53,921 bases of DNA from Bacteroides sp. (GTDB lineage Bacteria; Bacteroidota; Bacteroidia; Bacteroidales; Muribaculaceae), in contig JAMPHF010000001.1 in assembly GCA_023663525.1 (NCBI GenBank), forward strand, positions 192,088 to 246,008, read 5' to 3'. Positions within the stretch are counted from its first letter, which is position 1, and every line of letters starts with the position of its first letter. A program made the translations under genes and the position numbers. Under the pieces are notes generated by a model that saw only the letters and a program-made list of their open reading frames with translations, did no database searches and was not told the origin of the DNA. Positions 34,681 through 43,734 of this stretch are shown here, piece after piece.

Positions 34681-34726
34681 CAAAAAGAGCATGGTGGATT
34701 GCTGTTTCCGCCATGCTCTTTTTGCT
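34681..34726. terminator. Bidirectional intrinsic terminator
   Basis: GCAAAAAGAGCATGG (34681-34695) and CCATGCTCTTTTTGC (34712-34726) form a perfect 15-bp stem with A/T tracts on both sides. It separates the MFS gene (+) from the convergent end of the cell-shape operon (-). Confidence 0.8.
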
Positions 34727-34746
34727 TTTGTTTGTATGCCGGGAAA

Positions 34747-36207
34747 TCAGAATGTGCGCTCGCGTCTCGATGCATCTATGCGCAGGAGTATGAAAAGTAG
34801 GATTGTGAATCCCCATAGCGATGATCCTCCGTAGCTGAAAAATGGAAGCGGGATACCAATCACAGGGCATAGCCCAATCACCATGCCGATATTGATCGCT
34901 ATGTGAAATATGAAATAACTGGCCACGCAGTAGGCGTAGACACGCCCGAAAGTTGTCGGTTGGCGTTCGGCAATGTGTATCACCCGTAAAATAAGGATAA
35001 GGAACAGCAATATGACTCCTGCCGAGCCAATGAACCCTTCCTCCTCACCGACAGTACAGAAAATGAAATCGGTGTGCTGTTCGGGGACATATTTGAGCTT
35101 TGTCTGGGTGCCATTGAGGAATCCCTTGCCGAAAAGTCCTCCTGAGCCGATTGCGATTTTTGATTGATTGACATTGTAGCCTGCTCCACGCAGATCCTCC
35201 TCCATCCCCAGTGCAACTTTTATTCGCATCTGCTGATGCTCTTGAAGTATGGATGTGAATGCAAAGTTGACGGTGAACAGGAAGATTATGGCCGTCATTG
35301 CTACGCTGACCGTGATGATGAGTTTACGGGCTTTGGTCTTGAACATGAGCAACACGCAGTAGGCGAGGGCTGCTAAAATGACGGTCAGGAAGAAGATGGT
35401 CCCGGGGACCGGCACACCGCATAATTCAAGTATGGCGACAAGCGCACCTGTGGCGAGAAACCATAGGAAAACATTGCGCGAGGCCTCAAATCCCTTGCAA
35501 TAGATGGCGAGCATCGCTACTATCAGCACCATTATCATTATGAATACCGCTGCCTGTCCCGTTGGGATGCCGAGCAGGAGCGAGCCTGTGAACTTGACGG
35601 CAACGACAAAGAATGTTACCGCACAGACAGCCGCCAAAAGCACGAGTCCGCTCATGCCCTCACGGTAGAGGACAAAGAACAGGGAGAGATAGACGAGTGC
35701 CGACCCCGTCTCGTTCTGTCCAAGAATCAATATGACCGGGAGGAAGATGATGAGCAGAGCTATCATGTAGTTCTTGCGCGATGCATTGAGAACGAAATTG
35801 AAGCCTGAGAAGAATTTCGCGAGACAAAGCGCGGTGGCAAATTTTCCGAATTCCGCCGGTTGTAGGCTCATAGGACCGATAATCAGCCATGAATGTGAGC
35901 CTTTCGTGTCAGGGGCTATGAATATGGTGATCAGCAATAATATCAGTAGTCCGCCGTAGATCACGTAGGCATAGTTCTCATAGACACGCACATCAATGAG
36001 GAGCAATAAGAATCCGAGTACAAGCGACAGTCCTATCCATCTGAACTGTTTGCCCGAAAATTCTGTAAAACTCAACATATTGGCATGGTCGAAATCATAG
36101 CTCGCAGCATAGATGCTGACCATACCCGCCATGACGAGTATGAGGTAGAGTACGACTGTGAACCAATCGACATATTTCAGTATCGAACCGCTTTTGTCTC
36201 GTTGCAC
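34747..36207 (-). CDS. rodA: Rod shape-determining protein RodA (SEDS glycosyltransferase)
   Basis: A 486-residue polytopic peptidoglycan polymerase that works with PBP2. SEDS motifs include LQPAEFGK (116-122), GQNETGSALVYL (about 163-174) and the periplasmic-loop PEQHTDFIFC with the essential Asp at about 380, then IPLPFFSYGGSS. It is about 110 residues longer than E. coli RodA because of extra hydrophobic segments around 190-310, as usual in Bacteroidota. It is the last gene of mreB-mreC-mreD-mrdA-rodA. Confidence 0.95.
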   Translation of the reverse strand: MQRDKSGSILKYVDWFTVVLYLILVMAGMVSIYAASYDFDHANMLSFTEFSGKQFRWIGLSLVLGFLLLLIDVRVYENYAYVIYGGLLILLLITIFIAPDTKGSHSWLIIGPMSLQPAEFGKFATALCLAKFFSGFNFVLNASRKNYMIALLIIFLPVILILGQNETGSALVYLSLFFVLYREGMSGLVLLAAVCAVTFFVVAVKFTGSLLLGIPTGQAAVFIMIMVLIVAMLAIYCKGFEASRNVFLWFLATGALVAILELCGVPVPGTIFFLTVILAALAYCVLLMFKTKARKLIITVSVAMTAIIFLFTVNFAFTSILQEHQQMRIKVALGMEEDLRGAGYNVNQSKIAIGSGGLFGKGFLNGTQTKLKYVPEQHTDFIFCTVGEEEGFIGSAGVILLFLILILRVIHIAERQPTTFGRVYAYCVASYFIFHIAINIGMVIGLCPVIGIPLPFFSYGGSSLWGFTILLFILLRIDASRRERTF

Positions 36208-36257
36208 TTTGAATCTGATGTTTATTGATGATTAAATGACGTTAACATTGACCGATA

Positions 36258-38120
36258 TCAGTGTTTCTTTGTACCGGCGAACTGTATAGTGTTGGATGTC
36301 AACATCCTTTCCTCAAGATATTTTCTGTTCTCCGGTATGTAGCCGCGCAGATAACGCTCCATCACAAGTGAGCCTATAGGCACACCGAATGTCGCACCGA
36401 ATCCTGCGTTCTCGACATAGACAGCGACTGCAATTTTAGGGTCGTGATATGGGGCGAATCCCATGAAAGCAGAGTGGTCACGTCCATGAGGATTCTGTGC
36501 GGTGCCTGTCTTTCCGCAAACCTCTATGTCGGGGAGATTGGCAATATGACATGTGCCTCCGGTGACAGCCATGCGCATACCTTCGGCAATCTCGTTATAC
36601 CAGTGGGCGGCGATGGTCGGGGTATGTCTCTCAAGATATTCCACCGGGACGATAGTGTCCTGTATCTCTTTGACGACATGTGGAGTAATGTAGTGTCCTC
36701 GGTTGGCTATCGTCGCACAAAGGTTGGCAATTTGGAGCGGTGTCGCAAGAATCTCGCCTTGACCTATGGCTATGGATATGATGGTGTTGGCACTCCAATG
36801 CCCAGATCCATACCACTTGTCATAGAAAGCCACGTTGGGGATGAAGCCACGGTATTCACCGGGAAGATCCACACCGAGTTTATAGCCATAGCCCATCGAC
36901 ACCATGTGGTTTTTCCAAATGTCGAAAGCATTGGCCGAGCTGCCATACTTGCTGCGCTTGTCAATCATGGCTTTCAAACCCCAGCAGAAGTATGCATTGC
37001 ATGAAGTCTGCAATGCCGGTTTGAGTGCAAGAGGAGATCCATGACCATGGCAACCTACGCGAAGACCACCCGAGATGAATCCATGTGAACAGGGAAACAT
37101 TGTTCCGGTGGTGATGATTCCCTCCTCAAGCAATATTAGCCCTTGAGTAGGCTTGAAAGTGGAGCCGGGAGGATAGGTCGCCTGGATTGCACGGTTGAAA
37201 AGCGGTTTGTCCGGGTCGGCCATCATTTTGTTGTAGTTGCCGCCACGCTCACGACCGACAAGCAAGCTCGGATCGTAGGACGGAGCGGATACGAGGCAAA
37301 GAATCTCGCCGGTTGACGGCTCGATTGCCACGACTGCCCCTTTCTTATTCATCATCAGCGACTCGGCATACTGCTGAAGCTCGATGTTGAGCGAAAGTTT
37401 TATATTCTTACCGGCAACGGCATCGCGGTCAAGGGCACCGTCCTCATATCGTCCCTGTATACGGCCGAGGGCATCACGCATCAGCACTTCAGCCCCCTTC
37501 TTACCTCGGAGATACTCCTCGTAGGTATGCTCTATGCCAATATCACCGATATAGTCACCGGCCATGTAATATGGATCCTTGTCGATGTCTTTCTGCGCAA
37601 CCTCACGGATATTTCCGAGCACATTTGCCGCACTCTTGTAGTTGTATTCGCGTAAGATTCGTTTCTGAATGTAAAATCCGGGGAAACGGTAGAGCTTCTC
37701 CTGCAGGCGTCCGTATTCCTCAACCGAGAGGTGGGTGATGAGCTTTTGCGGGGAATATGAGGAGTAACCCGGATTGCGATGCTTATCCTTCATGTCAACA
37801 AGACGCTTGCATAAGTCTTCAGGAGTGATATTGAGGGCATGGCAGAAATCAATCGTGTCGAACTCCTTCACGTCACGCGGAATCATCATGACATCGTAGG
37901 CCGGCTGATTATAGACCACAAGGCGGCCATCACGGTCATAGATTATACCCCGCGACGGATAGACGGCCTTGCGGAGAAATGCATTCGAGTCAGCATACTC
38001 CTTGTATTTCGAATCGAAAACCTGGAGATCGACCAACCGGCAGATGTAGATTATTGCTATTAAGACGATGAAACCGCCGATGACATATCGCCGTTTTTCG
38101 AGATTATAGTCTTTTTTCAC
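36258..38120 (-). CDS. mrdA: Penicillin-binding protein 2 (transpeptidase)
   Basis: A 620-residue class B PBP with one N-terminal transmembrane helix (about 12-30), a dimerisation/pedestal domain and the transpeptidase domain. Active-site motifs are STFK (320-323, catalytic Ser320), SCN (373-375) and KTG (537-539, in CGKTGTAQNPHG). It cross-links lateral-wall peptidoglycan with RodA. Its start overlaps the end of mreD by 17 bp; rodA follows after 50 bp. Confidence 0.96.
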   Translation of the reverse strand: MKKDYNLEKRRYVIGGFIVLIAIIYICRLVDLQVFDSKYKEYADSNAFLRKAVYPSRGIIYDRDGRLVVYNQPAYDVMMIPRDVKEFDTIDFCHALNITPEDLCKRLVDMKDKHRNPGYSSYSPQKLITHLSVEEYGRLQEKLYRFPGFYIQKRILREYNYKSAANVLGNIREVAQKDIDKDPYYMAGDYIGDIGIEHTYEEYLRGKKGAEVLMRDALGRIQGRYEDGALDRDAVAGKNIKLSLNIELQQYAESLMMNKKGAVVAIEPSTGEILCLVSAPSYDPSLLVGRERGGNYNKMMADPDKPLFNRAIQATYPPGSTFKPTQGLILLEEGIITTGTMFPCSHGFISGGLRVGCHGHGSPLALKPALQTSCNAYFCWGLKAMIDKRSKYGSSANAFDIWKNHMVSMGYGYKLGVDLPGEYRGFIPNVAFYDKWYGSGHWSANTIISIAIGQGEILATPLQIANLCATIANRGHYITPHVVKEIQDTIVPVEYLERHTPTIAAHWYNEIAEGMRMAVTGGTCHIANLPDIEVCGKTGTAQNPHGRDHSAFMGFAPYHDPKIAVAVYVENAGFGATFGVPIGSLVMERYLRGYIPENRKYLEERMLTSNTIQFAGTKKH

Positions 38121-38625
38121 TTTTTGGTGTCATGAAACTGTCAATTCCAATCATAAGAGCCATTGACAGGATTGTGCTGAACACTATCCGCATGGCCAGA
38201 CGGATGGGATTGAAGAATGTGAATGCTTCGATTAAGAAAATAAAGGCACAGTAGAGCAGCGTCATCGTCAACAGATACTTCAGATAAGTAGCTGTCCCGA
38301 GTGAATACATCGACGGCTCCGGGCGTGTAAGGTCTTCCTCACGCGGGACGTAGAGTCTTATGACCGGGCGGCGGAACATGGCAAGCAGCGTGCAAGCTAT
38401 TGTGTTCATGCCGTAGGTGTCCGAAAACACATCGACGATCAGACCGAGAAAGAAACTGATGGTCAGCAACCAGTTGAGTGACAATGTTATCGGTAGGCGC
38501 AAAATGAGATAGATGAACACCATTGGCACGGCAACATTGAACAGGCATATATGGTTGAACACAATGACCTGCGCCAGCACAAGGATGACACCTAAAAGTA
38601 TGAATTTAAGCACCGTCTTGCTCAT
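38104..38625 (-). CDS. mreD: Rod shape-determining protein MreD
   Basis: A 173-residue inner-membrane protein with five to six hydrophobic segments. The MreD pattern is visible in PMVFIYLILRLPITLSLNWLL and FFLGLIVDVFSDTYGMNTIAC. Identification is supported by position: 4 bp after mreC and overlapping mrdA. Confidence 0.9.
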   Translation of the reverse strand: MSKTVLKFILLGVILVLAQVIVFNHICLFNVAVPMVFIYLILRLPITLSLNWLLTISFFLGLIVDVFSDTYGMNTIACTLLAMFRRPVIRLYVPREEDLTRPEPSMYSLGTATYLKYLLTMTLLYCAFIFLIEAFTFFNPIRLAMRIVFSTILSMALMIGIDSFMTPKSEKRL

Positions 38626-38629
38626 GGGG

Positions 38630-39484
38630 TCAGTTTACGTTTTTGACTTCAATATCTTTTTCAACAATCGCGAGTTCGTCTCTCATATTGTCGCGGATCA
38701 CTCGGACGGTCGAGAGTGTGGAGAAGTCTGTGAACAGCTTTATTCGGAGAGTGTAGAAGTTGTCCTCACGGTCACGCGAGCCCGATAGGATAGTCCCGAC
38801 GGGAACTCCCTCCGGGAAGACAGAGGAATATCCGCTCGTGACTACCGTGTCACCCTTGACAAATTTGGCATGTTTCGGGAGTTCTTCGAGGATTGCTTCT
38901 CCCGGCTCGCGCCCGTCCCAGACGAGCGAGCCCACCTGATCCTCACCCTTCACTTTACATGAAAAACGTAGATATGGGTTAAGCAGTGATATGAGCCGTG
39001 CGGTATGGTCTCCGACCACGTTGACAATCCCGACAATTCCGTTTTGGTCCATCACACCCATCTCCGGCTCTATTCCGTCGAGCCGCCCTTTGTTGATGGT
39101 GATGTAATTGTGGGAATGATTGATGGAATTATTTATGACATGGGCAATGAGGAAATGATAGCGGGTGAGGGCAGAGTCAACCGTCATTGTGTCGGCATAC
39201 AGTTGCTCCTGCTGGCTCTGTATGATTTTATTCAGACGGTATGTCTCTAATTCAAGGTCAGATATGCGCGTCTGGAGATCCTCATTGATTTCACGGAGCG
39301 AGAAATATGAAGTGACGTTGTTGGTCGCCTTATATATGCCCGATGAAACCACGTTGGCCGATGTCAGAAACACATGGTGCTGAAACGGATTGCGTGAGAA
39401 CAACAAGGTAAAGCCTGCCACCAGATAGACGGCAAACAGAAACCAGGAGCTGTATTTGACGAAAAACTTTAGAAGCTCGCTCAA
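38630..39484 (-). CDS. mreC: Rod shape-determining protein MreC
   Basis: A 284-residue protein with one N-terminal transmembrane helix (about 12-30), a coiled coil (about 65-100, NEDLQTRISDLELETYRLNK) and a periplasmic double beta-barrel. The conserved segment includes GVMDQNGIVGIVNVVGDHTA and VTSGYSSVFPEGVPVGTI. It links cytoplasmic MreB to the PBP2-RodA complex. It lies 5 bp upstream of mreD. Confidence 0.94.
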   Translation of the reverse strand: MSELLKFFVKYSSWFLFAVYLVAGFTLLFSRNPFQHHVFLTSANVVSSGIYKATNNVTSYFSLREINEDLQTRISDLELETYRLNKIIQSQQEQLYADTMTVDSALTRYHFLIAHVINNSINHSHNYITINKGRLDGIEPEMGVMDQNGIVGIVNVVGDHTARLISLLNPYLRFSCKVKGEDQVGSLVWDGREPGEAILEELPKHAKFVKGDTVVTSGYSSVFPEGVPVGTILSGSRDREDNFYTLRIKLFTDFSTLSTVRVIRDNMRDELAIVEKDIEVKNVN

Positions 39485-39632
39485 TTTGGTGGAATGTGAG
39501 AGTGTGTTGTGTAAAACAGCAAAGCATAAGTTAACGCTTCGGATAAAGCGTATATACTTACGCAGTGCTATTTACAATGAATTTTATTGACAGTCATACA
39601 TATCCGTGGAACTGCCCGAAGGGTGGGGCAGA

Positions 39633-40652
39633 TTAGCGGATAAGGAAGGAGAATGTCTCGATGTTCTTGAGAGCAACGCCCGTACCCTTGGCCACTGCAA
39701 GGAGCGGATCCTCAGCGATATGGAATTGGATTCCAATCTTATCGGTCAGACGCTTGTCAAGGCCACGGAGCATTGCACCGCCTCCTGCAAGGAAGATTCC
39801 GTTCATCACAATGTCTGAGTACAGTTCAGGAGGAGTCTCGTCGAGAGCCTGAAGCACGGCAGCTTCGATGCGTGAGATAGACTTCTCGATACAGTGCGAG
39901 ATTTCCTGATAGCTGACGGGGACTTCCATCGGGAGTGCTGTCATCTTGTTCGGACCATGGACAATGAAGTCTTCCGGGGGATTCTCAAGCTCCGTAAGGG
40001 CTGAACCGACATGGATTTTGATTTGCTCGGCTGTACGCTCTCCGACCTTGACGTTGTGGACACGACTCATGTGTTCCATAATGTCATCGGTGAGGTCATC
40101 GCCGGCCACCTGAATGCTCTTGTTTGAAACGATACCTCCGAGCGAAATGACGGCAATTTCAGTCGTGCCACCACCTATGTCAACAATCATGTTGCCCTGG
40201 GGTGCAAGCACATCGATTCCGATACCGAGAGCTGCGGCCATAGGCTCATAGATCATGTAGACGTCGCGTCCGCCGGCATGTTCCGACGAGTCACGGACAG
40301 CGCGGACTTCAACCTCGGTTGAACCTGACGGAATTCCCACCACCATTTTCATTGAAGGTGAGAACCAATTGCTCTTTGAACTGGCTTTCTTGATGAGTCC
40401 TCGGATCATCATTTCAGCAGCGTTGAAGTTGGCGATCACACCTTTGCGGAGTGGACGGATGGTCTCGATGCCGTCATTTTCCTTGCCTTGCATGAGCTTC
40501 GCCTCGCGTCCGACGGCAATAAGCTTGCCGGTACGCTTCTCAAGGGCGACTATCGAAGGCTCGTCAATGACAATCTTGTCATTATGTATTATAATCGTGT
40601 TGGCTGTTCCAAGGTCAATCGCGATTTCTTTAGTGAAAGAAAATAATCCCAT
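39633..40652 (-). CDS. mreB: Rod shape-determining protein MreB
   Basis: A 339-residue bacterial actin. The phosphate-1 loop DLGTAN (13-18), the VVGIPSGSTEVE stretch, phosphate-2 DIGGGTTEIAVISLGG and the adenosine motif GIFLAGGGAMLRGLD are intact. The short hydrophobic N-terminus (MGLFSF) fits membrane attachment. It opens the mre/mrd block and follows purH after 61 bp. Confidence 0.97.
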   Translation of the reverse strand: MGLFSFTKEIAIDLGTANTIIIHNDKIVIDEPSIVALEKRTGKLIAVGREAKLMQGKENDGIETIRPLRKGVIANFNAAEMMIRGLIKKASSKSNWFSPSMKMVVGIPSGSTEVEVRAVRDSSEHAGGRDVYMIYEPMAAALGIGIDVLAPQGNMIVDIGGGTTEIAVISLGGIVSNKSIQVAGDDLTDDIMEHMSRVHNVKVGERTAEQIKIHVGSALTELENPPEDFIVHGPNKMTALPMEVPVSYQEISHCIEKSISRIEAAVLQALDETPPELYSDIVMNGIFLAGGGAMLRGLDKRLTDKIGIQFHIAEDPLLAVAKGTGVALKNIETFSFLIR

Positions 40653-40677
40653 TGATAGTTATAGAGGTTTGTATTGT

Positions 40678-40706
40678 GACAGCCCCCGTAGCGTGGGGGG
40701 ACTGTC
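40678..40706 (-). other. GC-rich hairpin between purH and mreB
   Basis: GACAGCCCCC (40678-40687) pairs with GGGGGGACTGTC (40695-40706) across one mismatch. On the minus strand no U-run follows, so readthrough into mreB seems likely. It could be a partial terminator or processing site. Confidence 0.45.
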
Positions 40707-40713
40707 AGGTGAA

Positions 40714-42258
40714 TCAATGTTTGAAATGACGGAAGCCTGTAATGACCATGGCCATGTCATGGGCATTGCAGTAGTCAACGCTCTCGTTGTCACGGATAGA
40801 GCCTCCGGGGTGAATCACGGCTGTCACTCCTGCTTCGTGGGCAATCTCGACGCAGTCGGGGAAGGGGAAGAATGCGTCGGAAGCCATGACCGCACCATGG
40901 AGGTCAAAGCCGAAAGAGTGAGCCTTTTCGATGGCCTGCTTCAGTGCATCAACACGTGAGGTCTGTCCGACACCACTTGCGAGCAGCATACCACCCTTGG
41001 CGAGTACGATTGCATTACTCTTTGAATTCTTGACAATTTTGTTAGCAAAGAGCAGGTCGGCGGCCTGTTCGGGAGTGACGGCTTTCTCTGTGACTTGCTT
41101 GAGGTCATCAACCGTCTCAATCTTGAGGTCACGGTCCTGAACAAGCGCACCGTTCAGGATTGAGCGGAATTGACGGGTTGTCTCAAGCTGCTTTTTGATG
41201 ATGAGGATGATGCGGTTTTTCTTTTGTTTGAGGATGGCAAGTGCCTCATCCGTATAGGAGGGAGCGATGATTACCTCAAAGAAAATCTTGTTGATTTCAG
41301 TAGCCGCTTCTTCGTCAACGGTGCCATTGGTGATGAGTACGCCACCAAATGCGCTGACGGGATCGCCGGCAAGCGCATCTTTCCATGCCTCGACAATTGT
41401 GGGGCGGCTTGCAAGACCACATGCATTGTTATGCTTGAGGACAGCGAAAGTAGGAGTGTCAAATTCAGAGATCAGGTTTACGGCAGCATCAATGTCGAGG
41501 AGGTTATTGTAACTGATTTCCTTGCCATGAAGCTGGGTGAACATTGCATTGAAATCACCGAAGAATGTACCCTTCTGATGCGGGTTTTCACCGTAGCGCA
41601 TCTGCTTGGCATCGTCAAAGGCGATACGGAGCGCGTCACATTCTTCGATGGGAGAGGGGACAGCAGTTGATGCGAAGTAGTTGTAGATGTCAGTATCATA
41701 GCCGGACGATACGGCGAACGCCTGGCTTGCAAACCAACGTCGTTCCTCAATCGAGGTCTCAGCACCGTTGCGTTTGAGAGTCTCGGCAAGAGGCTTATAC
41801 TGAGCTTTTGAGGCTACAATCACTACATCGTTATAGTTCTTGGCGGCTGCGCGGATGAGCGAGATGCCACCTATGTCAATTTTCTCGATAATATCGGCTT
41901 CCGATGCACCGGAGGCTACCGTCGCACGGAACGGGTAGAGGTCTACGATAACCAAATCGATTTCCGGAATTTCATATTGCGCTATCTGGTTGCGGTCACC
42001 TTCATTCTCGCGGCGGTTGAGGATTCCACCAAACACTTTGGGGTGCAATGTCTTAACTCGTCCTCCGAGTATTGACGGATAGCCGGTGAGATCTTCAACG
42101 GCATCACACTCATAGCCTAAACTTTCAATGAATGAACGTGTCCCTCCTGTCGAGAGGAATTTCACTCCATCAGCATGGAGCAACGATAAAATTTCTTCCA
42201 GTCCGTCCTTGTAAAAGACAGAGATAAGCGCGGTTTTGATACGTTTATTGTCAGACAT
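40714..42258 (-). CDS. purH: Bifunctional AICAR formyltransferase / IMP cyclohydrolase
   Basis: A 514-residue enzyme for the last two steps of IMP synthesis. The N-terminal MGS-like IMP cyclohydrolase domain starts KRIKTALISVFYKDGLEEI and has STGGTRSFIESLG. The C-terminal AICARFT domain carries RYGENPHQKGTF, LKHNNACGLAS and HPGGSIRDNESVDYCN. The ATG at 42258 gives the family length. The -7 element TAACTTTG is at 42307-42314 on the minus strand. Confidence 0.97.
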   Translation of the reverse strand: MSDNKRIKTALISVFYKDGLEEILSLLHADGVKFLSTGGTRSFIESLGYECDAVEDLTGYPSILGGRVKTLHPKVFGGILNRRENEGDRNQIAQYEIPEIDLVIVDLYPFRATVASGASEADIIEKIDIGGISLIRAAAKNYNDVVIVASKAQYKPLAETLKRNGAETSIEERRWFASQAFAVSSGYDTDIYNYFASTAVPSPIEECDALRIAFDDAKQMRYGENPHQKGTFFGDFNAMFTQLHGKEISYNNLLDIDAAVNLISEFDTPTFAVLKHNNACGLASRPTIVEAWKDALAGDPVSAFGGVLITNGTVDEEAATEINKIFFEVIIAPSYTDEALAILKQKKNRIILIIKKQLETTRQFRSILNGALVQDRDLKIETVDDLKQVTEKAVTPEQAADLLFANKIVKNSKSNAIVLAKGGMLLASGVGQTSRVDALKQAIEKAHSFGFDLHGAVMASDAFFPFPDCVEIAHEAGVTAVIHPGGSIRDNESVDYCNAHDMAMVITGFRHFKH

Positions 42259-42306
42259 CGGTAATAAATTCTGAACTTGTTTTTGGAAACTGTGGTTTTG
42301 AAAGTG

Positions 42307-42314
42307 CAAAGTTA
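42307..42314 (-). promoter_or_regulatory. -7 element for purH
   Basis: TAACTTTG on the minus strand, 49 bp before the purH start, with no clear -33 element. It may also drive the mre/mrd genes. Confidence 0.55.
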
Positions 42315-42424
42315 GTGAAAATAACCAACTATTTGAATAAGTAAGTCTTAAAAAAATTTCAAGTCCTGAAAAATTTGCCCGGAGGAATGGGGGATATGCT
42401 TATTCATCATTCGTTTATGTTGGG

Positions 42425-42815
42425 CTTAGAGTGTGTCTCAAAACAAAAGTTAAAACGAGGGCGACGCAATCTTTGAGGGATTTTCTCTTAACTCTGAGGG
42501 AGTGTGGCTCATGCCACTCGACCGAAGAGTTGAGAGAAAAGCACCAAAGAGTGTGTCGTGCAGCCTTATCATTTGTTAATTAATACTATTTTGTTGTTAT
42601 AGATTAAATTCAATTTATTAGATGTGTCCTTGAAAAGTTACCTTAGCCTCCCGTCTTTTGGGTGTATTTTCCACTTTGTCTCAGTCGTGTACATGAAGTA
42701 CACTCCTTCAACTGCAGTGGAAAATCCCCTCCTCATCGGCTTGCCGCTTTCGAGCTTGTCGAGAAAGAAAAACCAGGACTCTCGATTTAACTTTCGTTAT
42801 GAGACACACTCTTAG
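42425..42815. repeat. MITE-like 391-bp element with ~37-bp inverted ends
   Basis: The left end (42425-42461) and the reverse complement of the right end (42779-42815) agree at about 32 of 37 positions, both starting AGAGTGTGTCTCA near the tip. Inside are a long hairpin (42481-42540), a third AGAGTGTGTC (42548-42557), and a nested palindrome ATTTTCCACT/AGTGGAAAAT (42666-42675, 42716-42725) enclosing GTGTAC/GTACAC. No transposase is encoded. Its ends recur at 1-53 and 11612-11660, so it is a mobile or amplified non-autonomous element. It fills most of the purH-rpsO gap. Confidence 0.75.
42481..42540. other. 60-base two-tier hairpin inside the repeat
   Basis: TTTTCTCTTAACTCT pairs with AGAGTTGAGAGAAAA (one G-U), enclosing GAGTGTGGC/GCCACTC. 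The structure would form in transcripts from either strand. Confidence 0.65.
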
Positions 42816-42835
42816 TCATGTGACACTTCATTATA

Positions 42836-42873
42836 AGAAAGGCAGCCTGACTCCTGGAGACGGGCTGCCTTCT
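42836..42873 (-). terminator. Terminator downstream of rpsO
   Basis: AAGGCAGCC (42839-42847) and GGCTGCCTT (42863-42871) form a 9-bp stem; on the minus strand TTCTTAT follows. It lies 47 bp after the rpsO stop. Confidence 0.7.
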
Positions 42874-42919
42874 GTAATCTTCAAGCAAGATTCTTTCTGC
42901 GCGGACGCAGAGGTGAGTC

Positions 42920-43195
42920 TTACTTTCTGATACCGAGTTCCTTCTGGGCGATGATGGCGCGGTAGCGGTTGATGTCCTTGCGGATGAGGTAGTCGAGAAG
43001 ACGACGACGCTTACCTACCAAAGCCTTGAGAGCTCGTGCTGTCGTATAATCTTTGTGATTTGACTTGAGGTGTTCAGTCAAATGAGCAATACGGACAGAG
43101 AATAATGCAATCTGGGCTTCAGGCGAGCCAGTGTCAGTCTTACCCTTACCGTACTTCTCAAAGATTTCTACTTTTTCATCAGAGTTCAAATGCAT
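42920..43195 (-). CDS. rpsO: 30S ribosomal protein S15
   Basis: A 91-residue protein with the S15 core TDTGSPEAQIALFSVRIAHLTEHL, KDYTTARALKALVGKRRRLLDYL and RYRAIIAQKELGIRK. It binds 16S rRNA early in assembly of the 30S platform. It is monocistronic here, with a promoter at 43260-43290 and a terminator at 42836-42873. The 64-base leader could host S15 autoregulation, but no specific fold is evident. Confidence 0.97.
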   Translation of the reverse strand: MHLNSDEKVEIFEKYGKGKTDTGSPEAQIALFSVRIAHLTEHLKSNHKDYTTARALKALVGKRRRLLDYLIRKDINRYRAIIAQKELGIRK

Positions 43196-43259
43196 TGATA
43201 CAGATGTTTAAAAGTGATTAATGATTAATATTGATATATGGTTTGCTCAAATGAGCGCA

Positions 43260-43290
43260 CAAAGGTAGAAAATAAATTTAACATTTCCAA
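43260..43290 (-). promoter_or_regulatory. Promoter of rpsO
   Basis: TTG (43288-43290), 20-bp spacer, TACCTTTG (43260-43267) on the minus strand. Confidence 0.65.
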
Positions 43291-43322
43291 GCGTTCGCGC
43301 TCAATTCAGCACCCTGATTTTT

Positions 43323-43658
43323 TCAATCCATGTTCAGGTGGTCCTTGGCCGGATTGCGGAAGTGGATTTTATGGTCGATATATTCCTGTGTTGCAATCAG
43401 TGTCGGCTTCGGGAGACGTTCGTAGAAACGTGAGATTTCAATCTGCTCGCGGTTTTCGGATATTTCCTCAAGGTTGTCGCTGAGAGAGGCGAATTCCTGA
43501 AGTTTCTTCTCAAGATCATGCTTCATTTCGCCCGCAATCTGATTTGCTCTCTTGGCGATGATGCAAACTGTCTCATAAACGTTGCCCGTATCCTCGCTCA
43601 TCTTGATGAGGTCGCGCGTCTGGGTGTTGAGAGGTGCGTTGGTCTTCTTGTAGTCCAT
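43323..43658 (-). CDS. rpoZ: RNA polymerase omega-like subunit (RpoZ/RpoK family)
   Basis: A 111-residue protein. The central segment DTGNVYETVCIIAKRANQI aligns with the omega-subunit helix that clamps the beta' subunit, and the conserved basic AKRA is present. The start is the ATG at 43658 (MDYKKTNAPLNTQTRDL); the frame extends further upstream only by overlapping bamD out of frame. It sits directly behind bamD, the usual Bacteroidota arrangement. The assignment is by family pattern and context. Confidence 0.82.
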   Translation of the reverse strand: MDYKKTNAPLNTQTRDLIKMSEDTGNVYETVCIIAKRANQIAGEMKHDLEKKLQEFASLSDNLEEISENREQIEISRFYERLPKPTLIATQEYIDHKIHFRNPAKDHLNMD

Positions 43659-43734
43659 TATATCTCTTTGGTTTACGTAATGTTTCAATGACAGGTTCCG
43701 ATTTTGTTCTCTGTTTCCCGGGGGGTACCTGACG

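Noticed and set aside
42624..42815. 63-codon frame inside the MITE-like repeat
   Set aside because: It covers the repeat's nested palindromes and right inverted end, and its last codons are the repeat terminus. No promoter or domain is visible, so it is more likely a by-product of the repeat.
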